From NCBI GenBank assembly GCA_004519485.1, contig CP038106.1, positions 631,501-695,500 of the forward strand: a stretch of 64,000 nucleotides of DNA, written 5' to 3'. The translations under genes were made by a program, and so were the position numbers. The stretch is from Nannochloropsis oceanica (taxonomy: Eukaryota > Sar > Eustigmatophyceae > Eustigmatales > Monodopsidaceae). The notes under the pieces were generated by a model that was not told the origin of the DNA, did no database searches, and saw only the letters and a program-made list of their open reading frames with translations. Shown here one piece after another: positions 40,255-50,242 of the stretch (its first letter is position 1; every line of letters starts with the position of its first letter).

Positions 40255-41839
40255 ATGGCTACACGTCTTCAGTTCGAGAACAGCAATGAGATTGGCGTAT
40301 TTTCCAGACTTACCAATAGGTAGGATTGGGGAAAGGCAGCGACGTTGTAAGGGGTGGGGTGGGGATGCTAATGGCCCAGGTGGGCGTGATGCCAGTCCTG
40401 CGTGTGTGCTTATAGAATACAATGCTACGAGGCATTTGAGCGGATACTTGCTTGCTCTTAAGACATAGAGGCTGTAGAATGTCTCATCTCCGTGCTATGG
40501 CTGTGTGTTGCGTGGTGTCGAGCGTACGCATCCTTGCACCGTGTGCAGGGCATGGTTGGGGTCGTACGTCGCATCCATGCAAGCAAGCGTGCATTGTATG
40601 CTGAACTGATATGGCACAAGAGCCCATTATACGTGTGTTTATGCGTAAATACATCAAGGGCAATGGTATGATGTTACTGATGACGCCCACACACATCTAG
40701 TCACCACCCATGCCTCACACCGCATTCCTCCCTGTCCCTTCAAAAAGCTACTGCTTGACAGCTCTGGGCGGCAGCGAGAATTTCTACAGTGTATTTGAAC
40801 AGGAGCTGGCAGATCATATCCCCGTCATTCATGCCTCGGTGGCTGGTTGCCGGTTCATTGGTCGGGTGACGGTCGGAAACAAGAAGGGCTTGCTCGTGCC
40901 GAGTACGACCACAGACCAGGAGCTGCAGCACATTCGCAATTCGTTGCCGGATGCGTGAGTATTTGAGGGTGGGAAAGAGGGAGAGGAGAGGAAACGTGGA
41001 CAGGTTGGGCCATAAAGGATTGTTGAATGCACCAGCTCAATGGAGGTGGCGATGCTTATTCTTCCTTCTTTTTTCCTCCCTCAAAATACAGTGTGGTGGT
41101 GCAGAGGGTGGAGGACCGGCTATCGGCCTTGGGGAACTGCATTGTGGCCAATGATCACGTGGCGCTCGTGCATACCGACTTGGACCGGGTAAGAAATCAA
41201 CCTTTGTTTTTCCTTCCGCTTTTGTTACGTCCAGTTGTTACCAAAGTCTTCCCAATTCGCCACCCACTCATTCAATCCCCTCGCATTTTCCGCGGTCCCA
41301 GGAAACGGAAGAAATTCTTGCCGACGTCCTAGGCGTAGAAGTCTTCCGTCAGACAATTGCGGGCAATGCGCTGGTAGGCAGCTATTCGATCATTACGAAT
41401 CAAGGGGGAATGGTGCATCCGAAGACGACGGTGGAGGACTTAGAGGAATTGTCTTCATTGCTGCAGATCCCCTTAGTGGCGGGGACGATTAATCGGGGGA
41501 GCGACGTGTTGGGAGCGGGGTTGGTGGCGAATGATTGGGCGGCATTTTGTGGATTGGACACCACGTCGACTGAGGTGCGTTTCTTTGGTTTGGTCTGGGA
41601 TTTGGGGGGGTGAGGAAGAGGTGGAGGGATGAGGGAAAGGGCGGGGAGGTCGGACTACGTGTCGCGTATGTTGTTGAGAGATTATGACCCATTACATTCC
41701 ACAAATACACACTCACGCACACATGCTTATTTCTGAATTATAGATCAGTGTTGTGGAGTCCATATTCAAGCTGCAGGATGCGGTGCCCATGAACGTGGTC
41801 AAGGGGCTGAGGACGAGTTTGATCGACTCCATGGCGTAG
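40255..41839 (+). CDS. EIF6: Eukaryotic translation initiation factor 6 (60S anti-association factor)
   Basis: Five exons: 40255-40319, 40748-40954, 41092-41188, 41302-41574, 41744-41839; 245 aa, the exact usual length. Exon 1 encodes [20 protein letters not shown]; the join across the 428-bp intron 1 restores [19 protein letters not shown]. Later segments [58 protein letters not shown] and [13 protein letters not shown] complete the pentein fold. eIF6 binds pre-60S subunits in the nucleolus and cytoplasm and blocks premature 40S joining. Intron 1 uses gtagga as donor and aaaaag as acceptor, both weak, which makes exon 1 easy to miss. Confidence 0.96.
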
Positions 41840-42321
41840 ACGTGTATGTTTGCATATGAAGAGGAAAATAGAAGCCAGAGGCAAACTCGCGAGACAAATT
41901 GATTGTCAGGGGACTGTAAAAGCACCGCCAAAAGAAGAAAGAACCAGCGCACATCCCTCTCTTAGACCAAGAAGCTGACTCATGTCCTCGGGGGGGGGGG
42001 GGGGGGAGGTTAAACTCAATAGCTTGTCGTGTACCGCTCACGTGCTTCCTTGCTTTTGACGGCGTCGTCTTTTGATCTTGGTATCCCGGCGATAGAATAC
42101 CTGCAACGTTAAAGGTCAGCAGATGGGGAAGACTCAGTTTCTTGTCTCTTTTTTGGGCAATTACTTGTTTATTTCTATGTTTTTTCCCTATTGTTATTCA
42201 TCTCTCGCGGCCAATACAAATCACCTGCTTCTATTTTTTTTCCTTATTCTCTACCTCTCTTTCATCCAAATCCTTATTCTCTACCTCTCTTTCATCCAAA
42301 TAAACCTTCCTTCTTGTGGCC
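41840..42321. other. Convergent intergenic region with G17 run and 30-bp duplication
   Basis: Holds a run of 17 G at 41990-42006 and two tandem copies of a 30-bp unit starting CCTTATTCTCTACCTCTCTT at about 42241-42300. No gene seen between the eIF6 and acyl-CoA oxidase 3' ends. Confidence 0.65.
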
Positions 42322-44696
42322 CTACAACCGTGCAACCCCTCCCCCGGTACCCGCCAACAACAACCGTTTCCAATGCAACTCATACGCCTCGCTCACCTCC
42401 CTCTCATTCAATGGACTCTTAAATGCCTCCTCGAACAGAGCCCCGTATACTCTTCCATCCCTCCTCCCCAATGCCGACCCCAGCAATTTATCCGACATCA
42501 TCCATGCATCCACAAGACTAACCGCCTCTGCCCTGATCACACGGTTCAACCTCCCCACCTCCCTTCCAACCATCTCCGCTTGCCTCGACGACAAATAATC
42601 CCGCGCTCGGAAATCAGCCATATCCCTCTCCATCCCCGACAAGGCAAACAAGTGACACAAATCCCTCAACACACGCACCTCTGCGGGGCCGACCGTCACG
42701 ACACCCTCCTCTCCCTCCTTCCCTCTTTCCTTTCCATCCCCTGTCAGTCGCTCCTCCTGGCGTGCCACCGCCTCGTGGAACCTCATCAACAACACCAGCT
42801 GACAATGCGCCCTTGAGAGCCTTCCCAACAACACCCCATTCTTCATTATCGCTTCGGCCTGCCCTCCCTCCTTCGCATCTTCCCCCACCGCCTCCCCCGC
42901 CGACAGAAGGATGGCACAGACCCTTGCCTCATACGCCTCAATCTGAAGGTGAGGATCTAACAAATCACGGGGCTCCTTCGCCGGACACTGCCCAAACGCC
43001 TTCCCTGCTGCGAAAGGGACGTAATCAAAATCCGTGGATAGTGCAAACGATGGCTTGGGCGCGCCTGCTTCTGCTGATGCCTTCTCATGACCATTACTTC
43101 CCACCCCCTGCTTCACCGAAGACGCTGCTGCTAAGCGCAAAATGAAGCGCGCCAGCTGCGGCTCCAGTACTTGGGCCGTTCCTTCGAATGTCTGCACCTG
43201 TTTGAGGGGTGAGGGGGTCAGAGAGGGAGGAAAGGAGGGTGGATAAGAATTGTGTCCTGTTCGAATCTCTCACGATTTCCTCCTCCTTCCCTGCTTCCCT
43301 CTCTCTCAGCTTGTCTTACCGCCGTGTAGTTCTGAAACAACTCCGGCAAGCCCGACGCTAACATATACCCATGCCCTCCACACATCCTCCGACACGTATC
43401 AACTCCCCCACTCACGACGTCGCCCGTCAGTGCTTTCAACCCACTCGACAATGCATGCACTTCTGGGAGGAGGGAGAGGTCCAAGTCCTCGAGGTAGGCT
43501 CGATAAAGACGCCGCATAAATTGCCCCGTAATTTGCAATGCGTATGCCCAGGCGAGCAAGGGCATCAATGCTTGCTGCTGGGTGGGGTAATCCAACACTT
43601 GCAATTCTCTCTCCTTACTGCTGCTGCTGCTGCTCGCAGGGACGAACCCCTGCTTCCTCACCGCACTATACCTCACTGCAATCGTTAACGCCCTCGCAAG
43701 CGTTGCCCCCCCTCTCTCCACCAATCCCGCCCTTACATCCAACATTGCCCCATACAAAATCTTCTCCCCCCCACTCCCCTCCCTCCTCACCTTCCGATAC
43801 ACCCCCTCCTTCGTCACCTCCGCCAGCCCCATTAACATGTTCTCCCTCGGGACCCTCAAATGATCGAACGAACAAAAGCCATTATCCACACTCATAAATC
43901 CCAATTTCGGACCAATATCTCCAAGTTTCACCCCAGACAAAGGAGAGTGGTCCTGCATATCCCTTAACTGAACTATAAAACTTTGCAGTCCAAGGTCCTT
44001 CCCACCCACCAGCAACCGCGCCAACACAACCGCATGCGTTGCGGTCTTCCCCAAACCCCCAGGCCACCATTTTGCAGACTCCCCCCGAGGGGAATGCAAG
44101 ATGAATGATTCAGATTGAGGGTCGTATTTTGCTGTTGTTTCCAACGCTCGGATGTTGCTACCATGCCCTAATTCAGACTGGGCGTAGGCAAATAAAATGC
44201 GGAAGTCCTGGGCGAGTGGGAGCCACTTGGCACGTTGCTCTGGAGTGGTTTGGTGCATGAGCGTGGGAATTGCCATCTTGATATGAACGTCGATAGGAGT
44301 GATCTCGTCTAAAGCGGTGTTCAGAATGTCAAGCATTTGCTCGTTGGGCATGCCAAGCTGACGGCATTTCAAGACTAGATGCACTGCTTTTTCAGACGAG
44401 CGAAGGTAGCGTCCTGTTTGGTCGAGGTGCTTGCGATCGGACGTATCGAAGACAGGGTCCGCTTCAATGAAGGAAAATGCTTGGAGACGGCGGGCAAGGG
44501 CTTTTTGGCCCCCAAAGATGAAGGTGGCCATTGCCTCGGGCCGAACTGAGCTCGTAGCCCTCTCGTTCTGAAGCAATGCCATGCCTTCCTCTTCCTGGCC
44601 CTCAGGATGATGAACTGCGGGACGCTCCCCTTCAGGCATCATTTGTCTACTGCCTTGCTGTGATATAGTGATACGAGGGAAAAGGGGTGAGGTCAT
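42322..44696 (-). CDS. Peroxisomal acyl-CoA oxidase (ACOX)
   Basis: Two exons: 44696-43320 and 43197-42322, 750 aa. It catalyses the first oxidation of peroxisomal beta-oxidation, passing electrons from acyl-CoA to O2 via FAD. Visible: RILFAYAQSELGHGSN (flavin-binding YAQTELGHGSN equivalent), WWPGGLGKTATHAVVLARL, SGVKLGDIGPKLGFMSVDNGF, LRVPRENML, the AVRYSAVRKQ segment, and across the intron NYTAV|QTFEGTAQVLEPQLARF, the catalytic-base region. The C-terminus ends Ala-Arg-Leu, a PTS1 signal, so matrix import is expected. Divergent from the PIP kinase gene. Confidence 0.94.
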
Positions 44697-45094
44697 GCAC
44701 TCTAGCTAGAGTGACCAGGACTCGTCCCCGAGCAAGCTTTGACCAGATGGACGAAGTCCCACGCGCCCATTTAGGAGCTCTCTCCTTTGAAGGAAGTCGA
44801 AGATGTTGTGTAGATAGTGCTCGGTGTGAAAGGGTAAATGTGCCTGTGCATGAAGGAAGGTACATGTGCCCGCTTGCCGGCGAGCGATCGAGGTGCCTCC
44901 CTCCCTCCCTTTTCAAACCAGTCTTTCATTTTTTCAACACTAGACCCACCACCACCACAACACACAGGCAGTGTAGCGACATCGATCAAGCCCTCGTTGC
45001 CTTGCCCCTGACCACCTGCATCGCGGGCCCAACCAGAAAATCAACCATCCCTACGGCCCTGCCTCCCCACCACTGTCACCCTCCCAGCAGCGCC
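44697..45094. promoter_or_regulatory. Divergent intergenic region (ACOX / PIP kinase), 398 bp
   Basis: Opposed starts. The + frame stays open through this stretch upstream of the chosen ATG, but it shows no family motif, so it is treated as non-coding. Confidence 0.4.
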
Positions 45095-46669
45095 ATGACA
45101 AGAGGCGACACCCTCGTAGCGCTGCCTTTCATGGCGCTCATTCTGGCCACTTTTGCTCGTCACAATACCCTGCCATTCCAGAAGCGCGGCGGCCTCTTGC
45201 AGACGTCGGGCCAGTACCATTACCAACAGCAGCAGCACCAACCAACCCAGCTGCCATCACCACCAGATGAGGCTGGGGGTCCAGTGCCCCCCCCTCCGCT
45301 GCCCGATGCCATGGTGCGGGAAGGGGACACGTACCACTTGCCTCTTGCTGCGCTGCGGCATGGTCTCAGGGACGCCTTGGCTTGGAATGAAGTACGTGGG
45401 TGTGGTTGCTTTGCATGCTTTGTCGCAAGTCTTGCTCGGAAGGTTCCATCCGCCCATTCACCTCCTCCTGCTTCCCCTTTCCCTTCCTTTCAAAAATAGG
45501 CTCTCGCATTAAATAACCCCATCCCCGGCACCCACCCTCCGCCCGACTTCCTGATCCGCGCCAGGGCCTCCTTCTTCTTTGGCGAAAGCAACGGCACCAC
45601 ATTCTCCGCCCTTCGTGATCTCTACGGGCTCGGCACGCGCGAATACCTCTCTTCCCTCGAATCTGGTTTCGAGGTATTCGCCTCCAATAGCAAATCCCGT
45701 CAGTTTTTCTGCTTTACAGGCGATAAGAAATTTATCATAAAAACAATGAGTGGGGAGGAGCTCCGAGCACTGACTGCAATCCTGGCAGACTACCACACCC
45801 ACATGGCGGCCAACCCGAGGTCCCTCCTCGTTCATTACTGTGGTCACTATCATGTGAAGCTCTATCGGGAGCAGACAGACGAATGGGAGGATATCCATTT
45901 TTTGGTGATGCGGAATTTGATGACCCCCCCAAAGGAAGGCCTTACTGTGCGAGAGCTTTATGACGTGAAGGGCTCAACTGTTGGTCGGGCAGCCTCAGAG
46001 AAAGACAAGGCGAAGGAATCAGGAGGGATATTGAAGGATTTAGACTTAATGGAACGACAGTGGCCCATTGATTTCGGGCGGGAAAGGGAGAATTTCCTCA
46101 GGCAAATGAGCAGAGATGTCGACTTCCTGAGGGCTAAGGGAGTCATGGATTATAGCCTTTTATTGGGTGTGTGTCCTGTCCCTGTGGGAATATCGGGAAT
46201 GGCACGGGGGTTAGGGAATGAAGGAGGAAAAGGAGGTGGGTTTCCTTCGCGGATGTTGAATTTTTTCTTGGGACCACCGGGAGGGACAGGAGGAGGAGGA
46301 GGAGGAGGAGAAGGAGGAGGAGGAGGAGGAGGAGGAGGAGGAGGAAACTCGCAGACGGGATGGGTGGTGGTGCATCCGGAGGGGAGGGAGGTATATGTGG
46401 CGGGGGTGATTGATGTGTTGCAGCTGTATAATCGGAGGAAGTTGGCGGAGACATTGCTCAAATCTGTGGTGTATAAACGAGAGGCGATCTCAGCGGTGGA
46501 TCCGGTACTGTACGCGGCTAGATTCCTACAGTTTGTGGAGCGGATCGTACAGCAACAGCCGCAGGAGGGGCGGCAGAGGCAAGGTGTAGGAGGAGGGTGG
46601 GCACCCGCCAAGCACCAGCACCAGCACCAGCAACCACCACCACCACCGTCGTCGTACTGGGGGGCGTGA
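45095..46669 (+). CDS. Phosphatidylinositol phosphate kinase (PIP4K/PIP5K family)
   Basis: Two exons: 45095-45391 and 45500-46669, 488 aa. The N-terminal ~100 residues have a hydrophobic stretch (LVALPFMALILATFA) and a Pro/Gln-rich part. The kinase core shows the nucleotide-binding Lys in KKFIIKTMSGEE, VMRNLMTP, YDVKGSTVGRAASEKDKAKE (the family DLKGST motif), MDYSLLLGV and the metal-binding GVIDVLQLYN, then AVDPVLYAARF. KGST...A(S/A)xKE with a DxxLM element resembles PIP4K as much as PIP5K, so type is unresolved. A run of ~20 Gly/Glu from GGA repeats lies in the variable insert. The C-terminus is a His/Gln/Pro tract. Confidence 0.9.
46270..46346 (+). repeat. GGA trinucleotide expansion inside the PIP kinase
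   Basis: An almost uninterrupted GGA tract with one GAA codon encodes a poly-Gly insert in the kinase insert loop between the DYSLL and VIDVLQ motifs. Confidence 0.9.
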
Positions 46670-47020
46670 GGAAGAGGACGAGGACGAGGACGACAAAGGA
46701 GGGGGTTGGTGGAGCTAGGTGTTAATAAAATGATAGTGAGGAGGAGGAGAATGCTGATGGAGGGATGACTGGAGAGGGAGGACTGCTTTAAGTCTTGCCC
46801 CTTACTCTTTACCTCGCCCGCAAAAAATGTACCTCTGTAAAATAACGAGAACGGAAAATTCACCCACGACGACATAAGTGCCACGCATGGGTATGATAAA
46901 TGCGGCGATAGCTGAAAGATGTGGATTATTTGATTCTCTTTCATTTCCTAAAATTGTTTTCTCACTGCACTATTTACATGCTCCTCCCTTTCCCCTCCTT
47001 CGTTATCTCCCTCAGTCTTC
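46670..47020. other. Convergent intergenic region, 351 bp
   Basis: GAGGAC-type repeats at 46670-46700, then unremarkable sequence with an AATAAA near 46723. No gene seen. Confidence 0.4.
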
Positions 47021-47644
47021 CTAATCGATCGCCGGGTTTTTCTCGAAATTTTTGACTGCAAACGAACTCCCACATCCACATGCCGATTCCGACAGAGGGT
47101 TATTCACTACTGCAAATGCGCTTCGCATCATATCCTCCGTGAAATCCACCGTCGCGCCCTTGACAAATTCCAGTGACCCCTCATCTATTACCAATTGCCC
47201 TCCCTCCCGCCCAAACACCCGGTCCTCCTCCTGAAGCGGCCCCTCTTCCATGGTGAAGGAGTATGTGAAGCCTGAGCAGCCTCCTCCTTCGACGGACAGA
47301 CGGAGCTTAAGGTCTTGCTTGCCCGTGTTGGCCTGTAAGGCCTTAATGCGCCGGATGCATTGATTCGTCACTACCACGTCGTCCTCCAGCGAGACGCCGC
47401 TGCTCGCATTACTGCTGCTCTGATTGCTGGCAGCACTGCTGCTGCTGCTCAGAAGCCGGCGAGCTTGCTGGTGGGTCCATGGCAAGTGTGGTGGTTCTAC
47501 GGCTAACCCTAACAAAGGGAATGATAAAGGTTGTGCAAGCGTTCCTGCTGCGGTGGGTCTTGTATTGGCGAATGTGACTGCCGCGTGCATGTCTCTAAAA
47601 CTGGAACGCAAAGCTCCGATGGCGCTAAGACGCCTTGGCAGCAT
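47021..47644 (-). CDS. ISCA2-like A-type Fe-S cluster assembly protein, mitochondrial
   Basis: Single exon, 207 aa from the ATG at 47644; the frame is open a little upstream without ATG. The N-terminus (MLPRRLSAIGALRSSF) is a mitochondrial presequence, followed by a Ser/Ala linker. The A-type domain begins VVVTNQCIRRIKAL, with LRLSVEGGGCSGFTYSF and SESACGCGSSF giving the three conserved cysteines (C, CxC), plus FVKGATVDFTEDMM. LSVEGGGCSGF and the DR.F.R.GG..VIDE.SL spacing favour ISCA2 over ISCA1. It works with ISCA1 and IBA57 to build 4Fe-4S clusters, needed for example by complex I. Confidence 0.92.
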   Translation of the reverse strand: MLPRRLSAIGALRSSFRDMHAAVTFANTRPTAAGTLAQPLSFPLLGLAVEPPHLPWTHQQARRLLSSSSSAASNQSSSNASSGVSLEDDVVVTNQCIRRIKALQANTGKQDLKLRLSVEGGGCSGFTYSFTMEEGPLQEEDRVFGREGGQLVIDEGSLEFVKGATVDFTEDMMRSAFAVVNNPLSESACGCGSSFAVKNFEKNPAID

Positions 47645-48167
47645 GCTTATTGCGGTGATGCTGAGGCGCTGCGGTCTAGGAAGGCTGCTGTGGAAGTAGA
47701 GGAGCAACTGAAGGCGCCCTCGTCCCTAATCGTGTGTACTTGTTTTGGCTTTGAAAGGAGTTAGGCTGGGCTTCCGGTGCTTGCGTTTCAAGCTTTCGTC
47801 CGCTACGAAGAGCCTGTTATCGTATTTTTTGGTGAGTGCAAGAGAATGTTGGGCCTGCTTCCTCTAGATGAAAAAAGGTTTGGAGTGACTAGTCGCCCAA
47901 CGCTACGGGAAAGCTGCGAAGCTCTCAGCGACCGGAACCCCCGCCTCATCGTTGCTTCTTGCTTCACATAATGGACAGCCTGTGGAAATGCGCTGCCCCC
48001 ACGATCAGCTTTGGCTAGCTCTCACCGCGCCTCCTCAACCATTTGTTTGTCCTGCCTAGCCCAAGTAGTACAGGTCCAGGTTCTTCTGCTGTCCTTTTGA
48101 CAGCCTGCCTCGCTTCCTTCCATTCGCTGCCCCCTTCAACACACGTCCACACATATACTTCCCAGCC
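47645..48167. promoter_or_regulatory. Divergent intergenic region (ISCA2 / P5C reductase), 523 bp
   Basis: Opposed starts of two mitochondrial-protein genes. A short + frame at 47777-47971 has no ATG at its start and no motif. Promoter role inferred. Confidence 0.4.
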
Positions 48168-49804
48168 ATGCTGTCGACCCGCCTCCTGGCCATCACGACG
48201 GCTGCTGTCCGCCGCTCTGCTTTGTTGCAGAGACACAATCCAAGCACTCTGATCACGCCGCTGGCGGGTTCGACGGTGCCCATTCGATACATGCATCGAA
48301 GCCAGCCCGCTGCAAATCACGGCGACTCCCTTACTGATCCCGATGCGGACGCAGAGGGCTTTGACTTTCATCGAATTGGCCTGGTTGGGGGGGGCAAAAT
48401 GAGCGAAGCCATTATCGAAGGCTTTCTGAAGGAGCAACTGATTAAACCCGAAAGGATTTCTGTCTTCGACGTAAATCGCGCAAGGCTTGAATTCCTGAAG
48501 AAGGAATTTGGAGTGGGAACCTCGTCCTCAGTCGCCGCTACGTGTAAGAATGCGGATTTGGTCATCATTGCTGTCAAGCCCCAGAATTTATCTGACAAGC
48601 TGTGGGCACAACTGAAGGAGCACTTGTCTCCGCAGTCAGTATTATTGAGTATCGTGGCCGGTAAGAATGGGGGCGTGGGGGAACAAAGGGAGTGAATAGG
48701 TTGCACCTGTAGAGACGAAATGAGGCGAAGCTGTAATTCTCCTGAGGAATAGGATCAAGGGCGATGAGGATGAAGGGGCATTTCAGTTTGCGAGATAAGA
48801 CGAAGTCTCAACCCCCCTCCCCTCCCCCCCCTCACTCAGGCATGACCATGTCGAACTTTAGCGAGAACACCGGCAACACACGCATAGTCCGTACGATGCC
48901 CAATACCCCCGCCACCATCCAACAAGGAATGACTGTCTGGGCGTGCAGCGACGACGTTAGCCTCTCCCAACGGAACTCGGTCGCCAAGTTTCTGTCGAGT
49001 TTGGGGGAGCAGCACTTTGTCCAAAATGAGCTTTATCTAGACATGGCCACGGCGGTCAGTGGGTCAGGGCCGGGGTATGTGATGCTTATCCTCGAGGCAC
49101 TCGTTGACGCGGGTACGTGACTGCCGTTTCAAGGGGTTGGAAGAGGGGGAAATGTCGTGGCCCGGTGGATATTGAGTCCGTCGCAGATGTGTTGGACGAC
49201 AAAGCTGACAAATATCCACCAAGCCACGATAACAACATCCCATCCATAATCAAATAGACCAGCTGAACACATAGGCCGCACACTTATTGGCACCATTAAG
49301 GCATGGAGGTCGGGCATGAAGGGGAAATAACTCACTTGCCCCCGTCCCACGTCTTTAAAATGCGAATAAGTGTGCGGTTCATGCGTTCAACTGGTCCATT
49401 TGATTTTGGATGGGCTACGCGATTCTTCTGCTTTTTCATGCAGGCGTGTATACCACTTATCACCATCAACTAATGTCCCTTCCTGCCTGTTCACAACAGC
49501 GGTACATCTCGGCTTCTCCCGCGACATCGCCTCCAAGCTCGTCCTTCAGACGGTCTACGGGACCACGGCCCTCGCTATGAAAAGCGGGCTCCACCCGGCC
49601 ATACTTCGCAACAGCGTCACGAGTCCAGGAGGGACGACAGCTTCGGCATTGTACGTATTAGAGCAAGGGCGGTTCCGTACTGTGCTGGCTGACGCGTTGT
49701 GGAGTGCCTATCGACGGAGTTTGGAGCTGGGTCATATGGACAGTAACGTCGGTCCGGGTAGAGCAAAGCACGAGCCGCACGAGATGGATGGGCATAAGAA
49801 GTAG
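48168..49804 (+). CDS. Pyrroline-5-carboxylate reductase (proline synthesis)
   Basis: Three exons: 48168-48660, 48840-49112, 49500-49804; 356 aa. It reduces P5C to proline with NAD(P)H. The N-terminus (STRLLAITTAAVRRSALL) looks like a mitochondrial presequence. The Rossmann motif is IGLVGGGKMSEAIIEGF, followed by DLVIIAVKPQ, VLLSIVAG|GMTM across intron 1, VRTMPNTPATIQQGMT, and the catalytic/dimer region ATAVSGSGPGYVMLILEALVDAG, then across intron 2 AVHLGFSRDIA, VTSPGGTTASALYVLEQG and FRTVLADAL. All family motifs are intact. Intron 2 (387 bp) carries a foldback made of retroelement integrase fragments. Confidence 0.95.
49156..49228. repeat. Short inverted repeat in P5C reductase intron 2
   Basis: Arms CGTGGCCCGGTGGATATT (49156-49173) and AATATCCACCAAGCCACG (49211-49228) match at 16 of 18 positions around a 37-bp loop. 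Confidence 0.85.
49241..49412. mobile_element. Inverted pair of LTR-retroelement integrase fragments
   Basis: On -, 49412-49332 translates HPKSNGPVERMNRTL and continues to a TGA; this is the HPxxNGxVER-NRTL segment near the end of the integrase core of Ty3/gypsy- or copia-type elements. On +, 49241-49330 gives a related, more decayed reading with an internal stop after HP (then SNRPAEHIGRTLIG). The two 3' ends meet at 49331, so the DNA forms a near-continuous foldback. No LTRs, reverse transcriptase or target-site repeats were seen. It is a relic inside an intron. Confidence 0.65.
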
Positions 49805-50242
49805 GGAGGGAGGGAGGGAGGGAGGGAGGGGAAGAAATGAGGGTGGAGGAGATCTCAAATAACTGAAAGTCGTGAAATTGAACCAAGAAAATCGAAGCAA
49901 GAGGATCAAACGCACAGCCTCAGTAAGGTATCACAAATTAGAACAGATGGAGAAAATAGGCCACGCTGCGTACGCACGTACCAATCAAAACAGTAAAAAG
50001 GTGGTTTGAGGTGTGAAAGGAATGACATTTGCGAGGAGTGATGAGATAACGATTGATATGATGGTTGCCTTCCTTTCGCTTTAATTGGCAACGTTGTAAA
50101 GACCTCGCTTCTGCCGGCGTTGCTCTTGCTGATGCTTTTTGCTGTTGCTGCTGCTGTTGCTGCTAACTTGCTCAGAGACTGAGATTCGTTTTCAGATCAC
50201 GTCTCACCCCACTATCTCACTCCCTTCATCAAAGCCCTCCTT
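49805..50242. other. Convergent intergenic region, 438 bp
   Basis: A GGGA repeat at 49804-49830 and a TGCTGTTGCTGC-type repeat near 50140-50165. No gene seen between P5C reductase and SRPK 3' ends. Confidence 0.4.

Noticed and set aside
40710-40747. eIF6 start at the ATG at 40710
   Set aside because: It would give a non-family N-terminus; the exon at 40255-40319 encodes the conserved eIF6 start and joins in frame at 40748 to give exactly 245 residues.
46150-46944. Open frame of 264 codons on - opposite the PIP kinase
   Set aside because: Its Pro runs are the complement of the GGA repeat, and the + strand kinase motifs are unmistakable.
47777-47971. 64-codon open frame on + in the ISCA2/P5CR gap
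   Set aside because: Starts without ATG, no motif, and lies in a divergent promoter region.
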